Below, piece after piece: positions 47,946 to 61,100 of a stretch of DNA of 64,000 bases (position 1 is the first letter of the stretch; each line of letters starts with the position of its first letter). The position numbers were made by a program, and so were the translations under genes. This DNA is from Taxawa tesnikishii (nom. ined.) (lineage: Eukaryota > Ascomycota > Dothideomycetes > Dothideales). The stretch is from contig JAPDRO010000012.1 of NCBI GenBank assembly GCA_030247885.1, forward strand, positions 910,397 through 974,396, written 5' to 3'. Under the pieces are notes generated by a model. The model saw only the letters and a list, made by a program, of their open reading frames with translations. It was not told the DNA's origin and ran no database searches.

Positions 47946-50900
47946 ATAAGCTATATAAATAATAACCTTATAACTATAGTTTACTTAGTAGCTAAGAGTT
48001 CTTAGTTAAACTAAGTAGTAGGATTTTATATAAGTTACTTAGTTACTTAGTACTACTTAGTATTACTAATTAACTAAGTACTACTAAGTAAGCCTTTAAG
48101 GTACGAGTCTCCTTAAGTATATAGTTACTTTTCCTTACTTTAAATAAAAACTTCGTACTTAACTTATATAGTAAGTTTAATTATTACTTTTTATTATATA
48201 GTTCTAATACTTACTTACTTATAATACTATTATTCTTTACCTTACTTATCTAGTCTTAGGCTCGCCTATTATACTTTAAGTACTACTCTTAAAGTACTAA
48301 GTTTTAAGTATTATATAGGAGTATATTAACTAGTATATATTATCTAATAAATCTTCTTTTAGTTCTAATAATAGTTCTAACTATAAGTCTAACGATAGTT
48401 AGTTAATTAGACTAATACTTTATACTAGACTTACTTACTAAATTAGTAATATAATTAACCGTATTACGAGCCTAGCTTCGTTTATCTTAAGATAATAAAC
48501 TAGAGCTATATTAGTTTCGACTTAAGTCTTAGAGATTATAACTATTTAGACCTTAAAGATACCCTTACTAAATAACTTTAATAAAACTCGTACTAAGTTA
48601 AAAGCGTTTAAATTATAAGTAGCTATATATATTAAGTTTAATAGTACTTACTTTTAAATAAATAGAGATAAGATTATATTTATAATTACGTTCCTTTATA
48701 GACTAGCTTTTATTTAAATTAAACCCTACTTTACTAAGTATAATAAGTAAGCCCTTACTAGTAGAAATATAGTAACTTAAGCTATCTTTATTAGCTTTAT
48801 AATATTCTAGGAAAAACTTATAATAGTTTTCGAAAATATTAATAAAAAACGAAACGTAAAAAGAGAAATTTAAATCCTACGCTAGTAAGCTTTAGCTACT
48901 AATTACTTAGCTAAGTTTTAATGTTTAGTTATAAGAACTAAATAAAATACTAATACTCTCTTAGCTTAATTTTATTAGGGATTAAAAGATTTAGTTAAAG
49001 ATAAGATTACTAAGATTAACTAACTTACTAATCTCGAGACTATATATATCCTTATAATCCGTATTAATACCTATTAATATAAAAGATAATTAGAAAAAAA
49101 GGAAGTTATATACTCTTTTACTTAAAGAAACTATAGAGGACTCGTAAGTACTATAGACTCTAGCTAATAGAAATCGATATAACTAAAGAAAGACTCCTAT
49201 TTAATAAGCCTTAAAGAAGTTTCGCTAAGAATAAAGAAAATAAGGGAAATAAGACTTACTATAAATATAAAAAGAAAGAACATTTTTTACGAGACTACTA
49301 TAGTTATAAATAGAATCTATCTAGATTTAAACTACTATAATAAATAGTAGTTATATAAGTTTAAAGTAACTATAATAAATTAAGTTAAACGACGTATTAT
49401 AATAACTTTTATTATACTTATATAAGTAATAAGGAAGGATTTAAATAGTTTCCTTAGAAACTAAAGAGATAATAATAAACCTTTATAATTACATAAATAA
49501 TAAAACTACTAAGGAAAGGAATAAACTTAGACCCTATAGATATTAATTAATTATATATTAATACTAACGAGGAAGAATCGAATAATAGCGAATATTCTTT
49601 AATTATAAAAGGAAAAGATACTCTTAATAATAAGGAAATCTCTAATATAAAACTAGCTACTTAATTTCCTACCTTAGTACCTTTAATTATATAATAAGGT
49701 TTTATTAGCTAATAACTAAAAGGAAAGGATAAGAAAATAAGACGATAATATTTTAAAGAAGCTTATAATACTATCTTCGCCCTAGTATATAAGAGCGAAT
49801 AAATCGAGTACTAGTAACTAGAAGAAGTAAAAAGGACTATCTAAGGTATTATTAAAGGAGAACCTCCTAGCGAGCTTATTTCGCTTAGTTACTAAGATAT
49901 TATTTAAGAAAAGGTTCCCTAAGGTAACTTATTTATATAATAAGGAGGATATATTATACTTAATAATAAATATATACTTAGAGAGCTCTATATAAGAGTT
50001 AAGAATATTCGAGATAAATATCTTAAGACTCTAAAGTAAACTTATAAGTACGCGTAAATCTAAGGGATTTCTAGTACTATTAGGCCCTAGCGATCTTAAG
50101 ATAAACTACCTCTTAAGGATTGTTATTAAAAACTAGTTAACTCTTCGAGTACTAGGCTACTAAAGAAGCTTAAATAATAACTTAATACGCGATACGAATA
50201 CGTATTAATACTTAGAAAATAATAAATAATCGCTTTAACTAGATACTTAAATAACTTTTAAGTATAAATTAAAGTATATAGTTAATTTATAAGAGCCTTA
50301 ATAGACTCCGAATATATAGGGATCTTTATAACCCTTACGTTTATTATAAAGATAAGAACGATTTTATATACGAAGAAAGAACTATTTCTACTATATATAA
50401 TTAACGAGAAGTCTATAAAATATAACTTTAAAGTAATAAATTAAGAAACGGGAAGGATACTTCTTATAATAAGATACTATTAAAAAAGCTTCGATTTAAT
50501 ATTATAAATATACTAAAATTAAATATAGTCCTAGGATTATTATAGCTAAAGAATGCTAACTTAGTAATAAACTAAAAGAACGAGAAAATCTCGTTTAACG
50601 AATCGATAAAGTTAATACCTTTATTTATAATATATAACGCGCTAGATATAATTAATATTTATACTATAATAGTAGTAGAAACGAGATAACGGATTTAAGA
50701 TAAACTCGAGAATATATAGATTCTATAAAGTAAGTAAGAAATTTACGCTATTAAACTAACTTTAATTCCTATAAAATATAGGGAGTTTAAAGAGCTATTT
50801 AGGGAAGAAAGTAACTAGGAGGTACTACTTAAATACTAGTTATAAGATCATGAAATTAAGCTTATAAATAGGAAAGAACCTACTAAATAGGCGATTTATT

Positions 50901-52850
50901 TACTATTAGCTAAGAAGCTTAAAGTACTTTATATATACTTAAAAGAAAACTTACGAAAGGAATTTATTTAAGAATCGTAATTACTAGCTAGATATTCTAT
51001 TCTTATTATACTAAAGTTAAATAGTAACTTACGACTATATATTAACTACTAGGGACTAAATAACATTATAGTTAAGAATAGTTATTTATTACTACTTATT
51101 TTAGAACTTTAAAATCGACTTTAAGGAGCTTAATAGTTTATAAAGTTTAATATACTCGTAGCCTATAACTAGATATATATAAAATATAAAGAAGAATAAA
51201 AGACTACCTTTTAAACTCGATTTAAATATTACGAGTATTTAGTTATACCTTTTAAATTAACTAATACTTTAGCTACGTTCTAAGCTTTTATTAATAACGT
51301 ACTATAATAGTATCTCGATATATTTATTATAATATACTTAGACGATATTTTAGTTTATTTAAAGACTAAGGAAGAATACGTAAAATACGTTTAGCTAGTA
51401 TTAAAAGTATTATAATAGGCTTAGCTATAATTAAAACTAAAGAAGTACGAATTCTATATATAGGAAGTATAGTTCCTAGGATATATAATTACTAGGAATA
51501 GACTTAAGATAAACTAATTTAAGGTTATAGTAGTAACTAATTAGCCTATATTAACTTTAATAAAGGAAGTCTAATTATTCCTAGGATTTACTAACTTTTA
51601 CTAATAATTTATTAATAAATATTCCTAAATAATTATACTTCTTATATTTATAACTAAGAAGGATTAAGGATTTAAATAGACTAAGGAAGCGAATAATACT
51701 TTTAAAGAACTTAAATAATACTTTATAATATAACTCGTATTAGTTATATTCGACCTAAAATAACTAATTATAATTAAAATAAATATATTCGATAGAGTTA
51801 TCGGAGTATACCTTAGTTAACTAAATAAGTAAGGACGACTATATTCTATTACGTTTTACTTACGAAAATTTAGCCCTATAGAACTAAATTATAAGGTATA
51901 TAATTAGGAGTTACTTACTATTATCGATACTTTTAAGTAATAAAAGGTATACCTTAAAGAACTAAGATATTAAGTTAAAGTATATATAAATTATAAGAAT
52001 CTTTTATACTTTATAACTATAAAGAGCCTAAATAGAAGATAAGTTTAATAGTTAAAAGAGTTGTCTTTATATAACTTTTAGATTATTTATAGGAAAGGAT
52101 TAGAAAATATTAAAGCTAATACTTTAAACTAAAAAACTAATTACTTTAAGAATAAGCCTAAGACGATTTAGGCTATCTTATAAATAAATACTAAAGGAAA
52201 TCTCGAATATAATCGATATATTATTATAGCTATACTAACTATCGAGAATTAAGACTTCGAAAATAAAGTACGTTAAGTACTAAAATAAGATATAATCGCG
52301 GCTAAAATTATAAGTAATCCCGAGAATTACTAGGGATTTTAAGTATATAATAGACTTCTATTATTTAAAAGTCTTATATATATACCTACTAAGTATCGAT
52401 AAGAACTTGTAAATAACTTTTATAGTTTATAAATCTATAGATATTAAGGAATTAATAAAACTCTTAAACGAATTACTCGAACTTATTACTTCCTTAAAAT
52501 ATAAAAGTATATAGAGGAGTTTATTCGAAAGTACGATATCTATTAATAAACGAAGTATAATAAATATAGACTCTATAGACTTATAAAGTCTCCGACTACG
52601 CTACCTAGCGTATAGACTTTAATTATATTAAACTAGATAGTAAAGTTACTACTATCTAAGGAACTTATTACTAAGGTAAAATATAACTTTATACTAGTAA
52701 TTACTAAGCCCTTATAGAAAACACTAGATATAGAGTTAAAGTTATCCGAATCGCTATTAAAGAAGTAATACGTAACTTACTAAAGAGTAAGTTTCTTATA
52801 TTTAAAACTATAATTTCTTAATATTAAAGCTTAGAAATTAATAGCCGCGC
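47946..52850 (+). mobile_element. second Ty3/gypsy-like element relic (gag-pol), RIPed, LTRs not paired
   Basis: Plus-strand translation through stop codons gives, in order: a CCHC knuckle remnant YYKYKKKEHFLRDY (about 49255; ancestral CxxCxxxGHxxxxC), an aspartic-protease-like ALIDS (about 50290), reverse transcriptase EYLVIPFKLTNT and IIIYLDDILVY (51337-51370, the YxDD box), and integrase YDI..TKYNKYR and SVWTLIILDWIVKLP (about 52540-52650). The order protease, RT, IN is the gypsy order. I could not pair terminal repeats. The integrase fades after about 52800, so the 3' end is missing or overlain by other DNA. Boundaries are approximate. Confidence 0.7.
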
Positions 52851-55800
52851 TTTTATTATCTTTATTAATAGAGTTTAAGCCCTCGATATTACTACTCGAT
52901 AGTTACTTATATACTATCTAATTACTATCGAGAGTAATAAATAACTTTTACTTTACTAAGGAGCTAAGTTTATAAGTATTACTTTTAATTAACTAAAAAA
53001 CTTTATAGTTAAGTATATAACCTTCTTATAAGCCTTATTATTTACCTTATTATCTAGCTCTTTTTATTTTCTTTTAAGAGTAGCTCTCTCTATAGTAACG
53101 TAATTATCTTCTAACTAATAAGAGTTTTTTAAACTAAGAAAAATATTTAGCTTAAATAGATTATTACTTTCTAATATTAAACCGTTATTTTCTATTATTA
53201 TAAACTTAATAGTAAAACGATACGTCGACTTTATAAGAGGTAATAATAGTACTAGTTAACGCTTAATCTTTATAAACGACTTCGTTACCTTTATATTCTT
53301 TAGAATATACTTATTTATCTTTTTAAGGTATACTTATTTAAGATAGCTTTTTACTTATAAAGCTTAGACTTAGGAATTAGTTAAATATAGTCGAGATTAC
53401 GTATAACGAATATCTAAAGCTATTTAATATTAGCTAGGGTATTTTAGTATACCTCTTAAAGTATACTATTATATAGTAAGCCGGCTAATTTAGCTTCGTT
53501 TACGTTTACTTTAAGATTAATAGTTAAGTTAAACTACTAAATTTTGCGCGTTACTTATTACTAAATATAAGTAATAAGCTCTTAAACTACTAGTAGTAAA
53601 ACGCTCTTAAAATAGCGCTAAGTTAACTTATAGAAAAAGTTAAGTTTATATATACTCTTATTAGTATTATAAATAGTACCGAGGTATAAAGGTATAACTA
53701 TAAATAAACTAATAAGTATATTTATATTAAAGTAAATAAAGTTAACTTAAATAAATATAAGAAGTATATTACTAAGATTCTTCTTTAATATTAAGCTACT
53801 AATAATTATATTATTAAGATTATCGGTTATATTAGTAGATAATATAGTACTATATATACTACTACGTATTTAGCTTCGTAAGCGCTCTAAGCATAATAAT
53901 AAATATACTCTTAACTATAATATTAAACGTACTCTTTTTTACTTCTAGTACCTTAACTATATTTACCCTTACTATTACTTTTATTTTCGTACTTTATATC
54001 TTATATATATATCTAAAGAAGATACTATATAATTATCTTAATAAAGTCCGCGTTATTTTTACTCTTATAAGATAAGTCTAAGTAGTACTAGAGTTAAAGT
54101 AACTTCTCTTAAGACTTCTTTTAAAGTAATTCCTAAATAGTCTAGCCTTTTACTTTATTAAGAAGGTTATTTTAAATACTAAAGCGTTTATACTTAGTTA
54201 CGAGTATCTTTAAGAGGCTCTCGCGAAAGTATTTAAAATTCCTTAAATAACTTATAATTATATTCTTAAGAGTTTACTAGTTAGCTTTATTTACGCTTAA
54301 AGTAGCGTATATAAATCCCTTTATAGTACCTCTTTTAGACTTACTTAGGCCCTTAGTTATAAGAAAATACTAAAGTAAGTTCTTTATTTATATAGAGGAA
54401 TTATACTTATTAAAATTAACTAAAGGATTTAAGTTAAAAAGTAGCGACGTAAAGAACGCGATAAGATTAGTAAGTATACTTATAGTAATAGTATAGAAGT
54501 AAAATAATCGTTTTATATAGTAAGTTAAAATCTAATATAAGTATATATATAAGTAAAAGGAAGAAATACTTCGAACTAGTAAAAGAAAGAACGTAATTTT
54601 AATAACCTACTATAATAACTAAAATAAATAATCGTTCTACGTAGTAAGTTAAAATATAATATAAGTAAGTAAGAAGAAAGAAATACCTTAAACTAGTAAA
54701 AGAAAGTTTATAAGAATAACTATATAAGATAACTATTAAATTTAGCGTTAAATAAGGAAATAAAGAAAAACTAGTAGTAAAGTATAAGTCTATGTCGCGC
54801 GTATTATAAAGGTAATAACGCGCGTAATAAGAAGATAATAACGCGCGTAATAAAAAGGTAGTAATATAAAGTAATTAGTATATATATAGAGACGACTTAT
54901 ATAAGTATAAAAGGACGAGAGAGTAATATTATAATAGTAGCTAAAGATAATATTATTAACTAACGCGTAACGTATAATATAAATAAAGTCTTTATACTAA
55001 TATAAATCCGAAAGACTTAAGAAAATATAATATAAGACGTAGTAACTATTAAGTACTAAGGTAATAAAGAAGTAAAGCGAATAAGATAAGTAATAATAAA
55101 GGATAAGTATATAAATATAGCTAAAAGGAGGAAAGGTAGTAACTAGATAAAAGACTTTATTAGTAAGGAAGTATAAAATAAAAGTAAAGGAATAAGTTTA
55201 TAAAGTATAAATAAGAGAGTAAGTAAACCCTACTAGTAATTTTACTAGGATATTTATTAGAGTATAAAGGTAAAAAGGAAATATAAATAAACGAGTATAT
55301 AAGATATAAAGGAAAGATTAATAAGGCCTACTATAATTATACCTTACTTTACTACTTAACTATATATATAATATAATAAAGGAAAAGGAGAAGAATACTA
55401 CTCTATAGAAATTACTAGTATTAGACTATTAATTAATACGATAAGAGAAGCCTTTTACGTAAGTAAATAGAGAGTTAAGTTTATACTATTAATAAAGTTA
55501 AAGTAAAGTACTAATAGTAGTTCCTATATATACTAGCGTAGTTTATAAGAACTATCTTCTATAAAGCTAATAAGATAATTAGATCGTAAAGGTATAAAGA
55601 ATATAAATAAGACATCGAGAAATATTTACTATATAAACGAGAGGAATATATAAGTAGTAGCTAGATAGTATATATAGCTAATTTCGAAGGCTATTATAAG
55701 TTAAAGAAGACTAACTAAGTCTTTACTTAATACTTATATATACTCTTATAAAGATACTTTCCTAATACGACTATAGCTTTAACTTATAAGTTAAAAAAAC

Positions 55801-57660
55801 TAGTAAAAATAGTATTTAATTAGTTACGTAAATAATTAAATAGGACTTATAGTTAAGCGACTAAAAATACTACGACTTTTATACTTTTATTAAGAAAATC
55901 TTCGTAGTATTACGTCTTATTAGAAAGAGTTTTATAATAATTAAAATATAAAACTATATTAAAGTTAAGACCTTTATTATAGTCTTAAGGTAATATAATA
56001 TAGTATATTAATTCTATAATACTATATAATTTATATAAATAAATAATAGAAAAGAGTTATTTTAGAAGCTAATATACTAGATTAATATAAACTTTAAGTA
56101 ACGTAGTTACGAGTATAAAGTTACTTATAGTAACGCTAAATTAACTTCTAATATAAGTCGCGCTATAACTAGCTTAGTTACTAGTAGCGCTAGTAATAAA
56201 GACGGAAATAAAGTTAAAACTAAAAGCGTAGAAATAAAGAGTAAAAATAGTAAGAAAAGATACTACTATATCCCGACTATAAAGTCTATATAAGTTATAC
56301 TTAAGAGTAATTCGTTTAAGGCTATTAGCTTTACGTATAAAATTATAAGAGTTAAAGTAAAAGTAATAGAGTATTATTACGCCTTAAAGGATTTACTACT
56401 ATTATACTTAGTCGAATTACTAACTATAAAGTAAGAGTTAAATAGTACCTCGAATTATATTAAATTAAATTAAGAAGATAAGAGACCTACTATAATTAAT
56501 AATTAAGGTAATTAGGAGAGACTTATCTTAATTTAATATTTATAAGGAAAGAGCTTAAAGTTTTATATAGTAAGTTTTAAGTATACCTTTAATATATAAT
56601 ACTAATAAGAAGTAAGTTTTAAACTACTCTTTATTATAATTATTTACTACCTTTAAGGTAATAGTACTTATAAATATAACTATAGAGTATATAGTACTTA
56701 TAGTCTCTTTATATAAGATAGTCTATTAAACTACTTATTTTAAGGTATATTAACTTATACTTACTATAATACCTACTTTAATAGTAATAACTATAGTAAC
56801 TTAATTAAGGTAATTATATAAGTTTTACTATATAAATAAGTACTATAACTAGATAATAGTTAAGAAAGTAATATTACTTTATTAATACTAACTACTAGGA
56901 TTACTAATAAGGTAACTCTTAGAAAGTTACTAGAGAGTCTACTAAGAGTACTACTAAGAGTACTAATAAAGTAACTCTTAAAAAGCTATTAGAAAGTTTA
57001 CTAAGAGTACTACTAGAATTACTACTAGAATTACTAATAGAGTAATTCTTAAAAAGTTACTAAAGAGTCTATTAGAATTACTACTAGAATTACTACTAAG
57101 AGTACTAATAAAGCGATTCTTAAAAAGCTACTAAAAAGTCTACTAAGATTACTACTAAGATTACTACTAAGAGTACTAATAAGGCGATTCTTAGAAAGTT
57201 ACTAGAGAGTTTACTAAGATTACTACTAGGATTATTACTAGGAGTACTACTAGGATTACTAATAGAGTAAGTCTTAGAGAAGTTACTAAGGCTATTATTA
57301 GTATAGTTACTTAGAGTTATATAAATAGCTCGGACTACTATAAATTACTAAAGGAAGCATTAAGATATATTTATACGTATAAAACTTTTTCCTTCTTTTT
57401 ACTTAACTTAACTATATTAACGCGTTCGTTTTATTATATTATATCCTAATACTTTAGTAAAACTTTACTAACTATTTATTTAATATATTATTTATCTTTA
57501 GTATATATTATTAGATCTCTCTTATATATTATAGTACTACTAAGTTATCTTAAGAATTAAATAGTATTAACTATAACTCGGTTTAAATAAAAGCTACATT
57601 TATTTATAATCCTAATTACTTAAGTCTTATTTAAGTATCTTATAGTATTAAGTAAGACTA
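52851..57660. other. unassigned RIPed repeat DNA
   Basis: Nearly 5 kb of AT-rich sequence depleted of CpA/TpG. It probably comprises several decayed elements; a direct repeat of about 70 bp near 54510-54575 and 54635-54705 is visible (CGTTTTATATAGTAAGTTAAA against CGTTCTACGTAGTAAGTTAAA). A compound minisatellite occupies 56895-57290. I recognise no protein family. Confidence 0.45.
56895..57290. repeat. compound minisatellite built from a 12-bp unit
   Basis: Variants of a 12-bp unit AAGATTACTACT (also AGAGTACTACTA and AGAATTACTACT) are stacked and separated at intervals of about 60-84 bp by a spacer like TAACTCTTAAAAAGCTACTA. At least six higher-order units are visible. It lies in RIPed DNA and might be the coding repeat of a decayed gene or a simple satellite. 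Confidence 0.75.
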
Positions 57661-57692
57661 CTAAGAGCTAAAGGAGCGCTACTCGTAGAAGT

Positions 57693-57794
57693 CAAACGAA
57701 TGGCCACGATTCGTTTGCTTTTGCGTGGGCTATAACCCTAAGGGTTAGAGGAACGACCACGATTCGTTTGCACCTGTTGACCACGATTCGTTTG
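57693..57794. promoter_or_regulatory. triplicate CCACGATTCGTTTG motif at the RIPed/un-RIPed boundary
   Basis: The 14-bp motif occurs exactly at 57704-57717, 57757-57770 and 57781-57794. The first copy also forms a hairpin with CAAACGAAT at 57693-57701 (9-bp stem, 7-nt loop). It begins where normal composition resumes, about 340-440 bp upstream of the helicase start. It might be a regulatory site or the terminus of a mobile subtelomeric unit; the sequence does not decide. Confidence 0.6.
57734..57748. repeat. interstitial telomere-like palindrome
   Basis: AACCCTAAGGGTTAG is one CCCTAA unit joined head-to-head to one AGGGTTA unit, between two of the 14-bp motifs. A short match like this can arise by chance, but the position inside a subtelomeric module is suggestive. 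Confidence 0.55.
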
Positions 57795-58135
57795 CCTTCC
57801 CGAGCCCCAACCTTCTCGAAACCCACACACTATACTGTCATAAGGTTATTCTCTCTGCATGCCAAACACCACTCATATATATGCCATATACATGGAACAT
57901 CAAGGGCGGCGGTCTTAAAAGGAAAAAGATGAGGCGCCTTGTGCATAGGCCACTCCCGCATTTTCGCAGGGCGGCCTCTCCAAACAAAGACCAGCCCTGT
58001 GTCTATGCGACGTGATCAGTACGCTCTAAACAATTGATCCTGAGCATCACATGGATCCTTTAAATCCTTAGAAAGGTAATATAGCTATGTCTGGCCTCGC
58101 AAGTATGGCAGCCGTGAAGGCAAGCCAAGACTCAG

Positions 58136-61100
58136 ATGGATGATTTTCATCGTCTCTTCCAAGTAGTCGCCCAGCACCGCATCCTTGTTTGCATCCATTG
58201 TCAGTATGCAGTCGTACCTTCGCAGCTCGCCAAACATCTTCGTGTGCATCACAAGCGTCTCAGCTTACAACAACGGCGGGACATTATTGCCAAAGTCGGG
58301 TCTTTTACCGAACTTGCGCAAGTCGAGGCAGATGTCATCTATCCAGCAGCAACAGAGCCTCCCGTAACGGGACTTCCGGTGTACTTCGACGGCTTGAAGT
58401 GTGGCGGGAAAGATGGCGAAGGCAGGCTTTGTCCCTATATATGCCGCACTCCGCGTGGCATGCAAGATCATTGTGAGCGGCAACACGGCTGGGTCAACGG
58501 ACAGAAGCGAGGCGGCGATGCTCGTTTGAAGCAGGTCCATACCCACAACAAGCTGTGGTCTTGCGACCGCGCCTGTCAGCGTTTCTTCAAGGTCGGAAGC
58601 TGGCAGAGGTACTTCGAGGTCCAAGTAGCGGACCTGGAGATTTGCGGTCGGAGGCGAGCCGGTCACCAGCGTGACTTCTTCCGGACGCAAGAAGAAGACA
58701 TCCTTCAGGCAGAGCGCGACGCCGCATCTGCGGCCAACCGTGTCCGCGGATTCGACGAGCATCGTTCTACCGTGGTACCATGGCTCAGAGAGACCGGCAT
58801 CGTCGACCATGTCTGCGGCTTGAAGAAAGACGAGATCCGAGCAGCGATCGCCGTGCCCTCGCGAGACGAAGGATGTCCTCTGCGGACGATCGTCGATGCG
58901 ATGGAGGACGTGCTCAGGGAGGCGCACGGCTGGTGTTTCGACGGACCCGACTGTATGCTCACTTGGCCATGTCGCGTCGTTCTCAGTCGGTTCCAGTCGT
59001 CGCAGGTCGAGTCGATTGGGAAGGTTCGGCCGTTCGATCCTTACAAGGAGCCCGGCACGCTCAAGGTCTACTTCAAGCTGGCGTCACAGTTCCTGTCGTA
59101 CCTGGAGCGAGTGGCGATCTGTGACGAGTACCACTTCAGTGCTGACTCGGAGGAGACGATCCGGCCAGAGGACGTGATCGAACCGACGGACAAGCAAAGG
59201 GTGGTGTGGCATAACCTCCGTCGGTTAGCAGAACGGGGAGCGACGGGCACGGGTGAAGGGATCAAGGGCCAACTGAGAGATGGGCTGGTTGAGTTATGGA
59301 TGCTCGTTATCCGTCACACTACCGGAGCCCGACGGTACCGCTCGCCAATAGTGAGCTTCTGCGCGATGCTAAGCATCAAGCCGTCTACGCAAGGCTGGAT
59401 GGAACCCGGCAACTTCAACAGCAGTCTGTCTGCGATGATATGGGTCGCGCAGCTGCTGATCTTCTATGACTGTGCTCGCAAAGAGCGGCAGGGTGGGGAG
59501 AAACGCTCGCGCTCGTCAAGGAATGCTGTGAGAGTTATCTGCAGCAGACGGCCGAGACGCCGATGGGGAGATACTCCGCTGGCGCCTGTTGCTGTTTCGC
59601 ATCTCGAAGGACAGCGTGGGTGATCATGAGGCCTGTTGGGACGAAAGCGAACAGGTCCTGACATACGAAGATACAGAGCTGCGTATGGACCAGATCCCCA
59701 CGCTACTGCTCTCCGAATACCGTGAGTGCGAACGGCTACTGTACGACGACTTGCTGCTGGGTCAGAAGGACCTACGCCGCATGCAGTCTTGGGCGCTTAG
59801 AGATAGCGGCAACGTCGATACCGTCGGCTGGAGCTTGATCCAGCATCGTGACAACGCTCTCCTGCTGAGGGGACGGACAAAGCTCTGTTGGCCGCCGTTG
59901 AGCGTTCCGAGCAACTGTGCCGCCTTTTCCTTCAGCAAGACCGTCGATCAGCGAGCGGCTTCGTTTGGAGGGACAGTGCGCTAGCCGGCTACGAGGCAAC
60001 TGTGCAGGAGTTCTTGAAACGCTTGTGTGTCCTCGTTCACATCAGTGGCGGTCAGCCCATCCGCGAAAGCGAGTTCTTCTCCATGACCTGGCGGAACACG
60101 CAACGACGACGATCCATCACACTCCGCCACGATCGTGTCATGATACATGTCAAATACCACAAAGGTCAGCAGCAGACGGGCAGGTACAAGGAAAACATCC
60201 GGTTTCTCGCCAATCCGGTGGGCGACCTGTTGCTGGATTACCTCGTCTATGTCGTGCCGCTACGACAGGTCTTTCTGCGGCAGCAATCACCAAAGGCACT
60301 GCTCTCCTCGTTCTTGTGGGAGAAAGACGGAAAGGTGTGGGGCGAAGGACGGTTGAGTCGTTGTCTGGAGGAAGCCAGTGCTCGGGCGTGCACACCCCGG
60401 CTTCACGTTTCCAACTGGCGCCAGATGAGCGTGGCCATCGTCAAGACCAAGTTTGCGAGCAACATAGGCTGCTTCGAAGTCAACGAAGACGACGAGGACG
60501 CCGAGGAGATGGAGGAGGATATCCGAGCGATGACGAGACAGCGCAACCACAAGACACGCACGGTCAACAGGGCGTATGCCAATCAGACGGGAGCGACCTT
60601 CGGCAACGTGTGGGACGGGCTGATCCGAATGGGACTTCGCGCGTCAACGTTGTGGCAGGACTTCTGGGGAGTGGAGACGATGCTAAAAGGCAAGAAGCGA
60701 AAGAGGGACGGAGAAGAGTGTCGACTGAAGGAACGACTTGCCAAGGGTGTCTATCGGCCCCGCAAACCGTGGTCGGCAGAGGCTCTGCTGGAAGGGCTCA
60801 GAAAGCTCTACGGCAACCAGAGAATGATGTGGAAATCGAGGGAGCAGGAACAGACCCTCACCACGATCATGTCGTGGACGGAGCAGGTGGTGGCCATCTT
60901 GCCAACCGGAGCCGGAAAGAGCCTGTCCTTCATGTTGCCGTGTACGCTGCCTGATGCCGGGATCACCATCCTCATCGTGCCGCTCGTATCCCTTCGGGCA
61001 GACCTGCTTCGGCGGATACGGGAACTGAACATCGCTCACCTCGAATGGTTGCCGGGAGAAAGTCGAGAAGCATCGCTGATAATCGTCAGCGTTGAGGCTG

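Noticed and set aside
56895-57290. Possible CRISPR-like array
   Set aside because: Units are contiguous degenerate 12-mers without unique spacers, in a eukaryotic chromosome.
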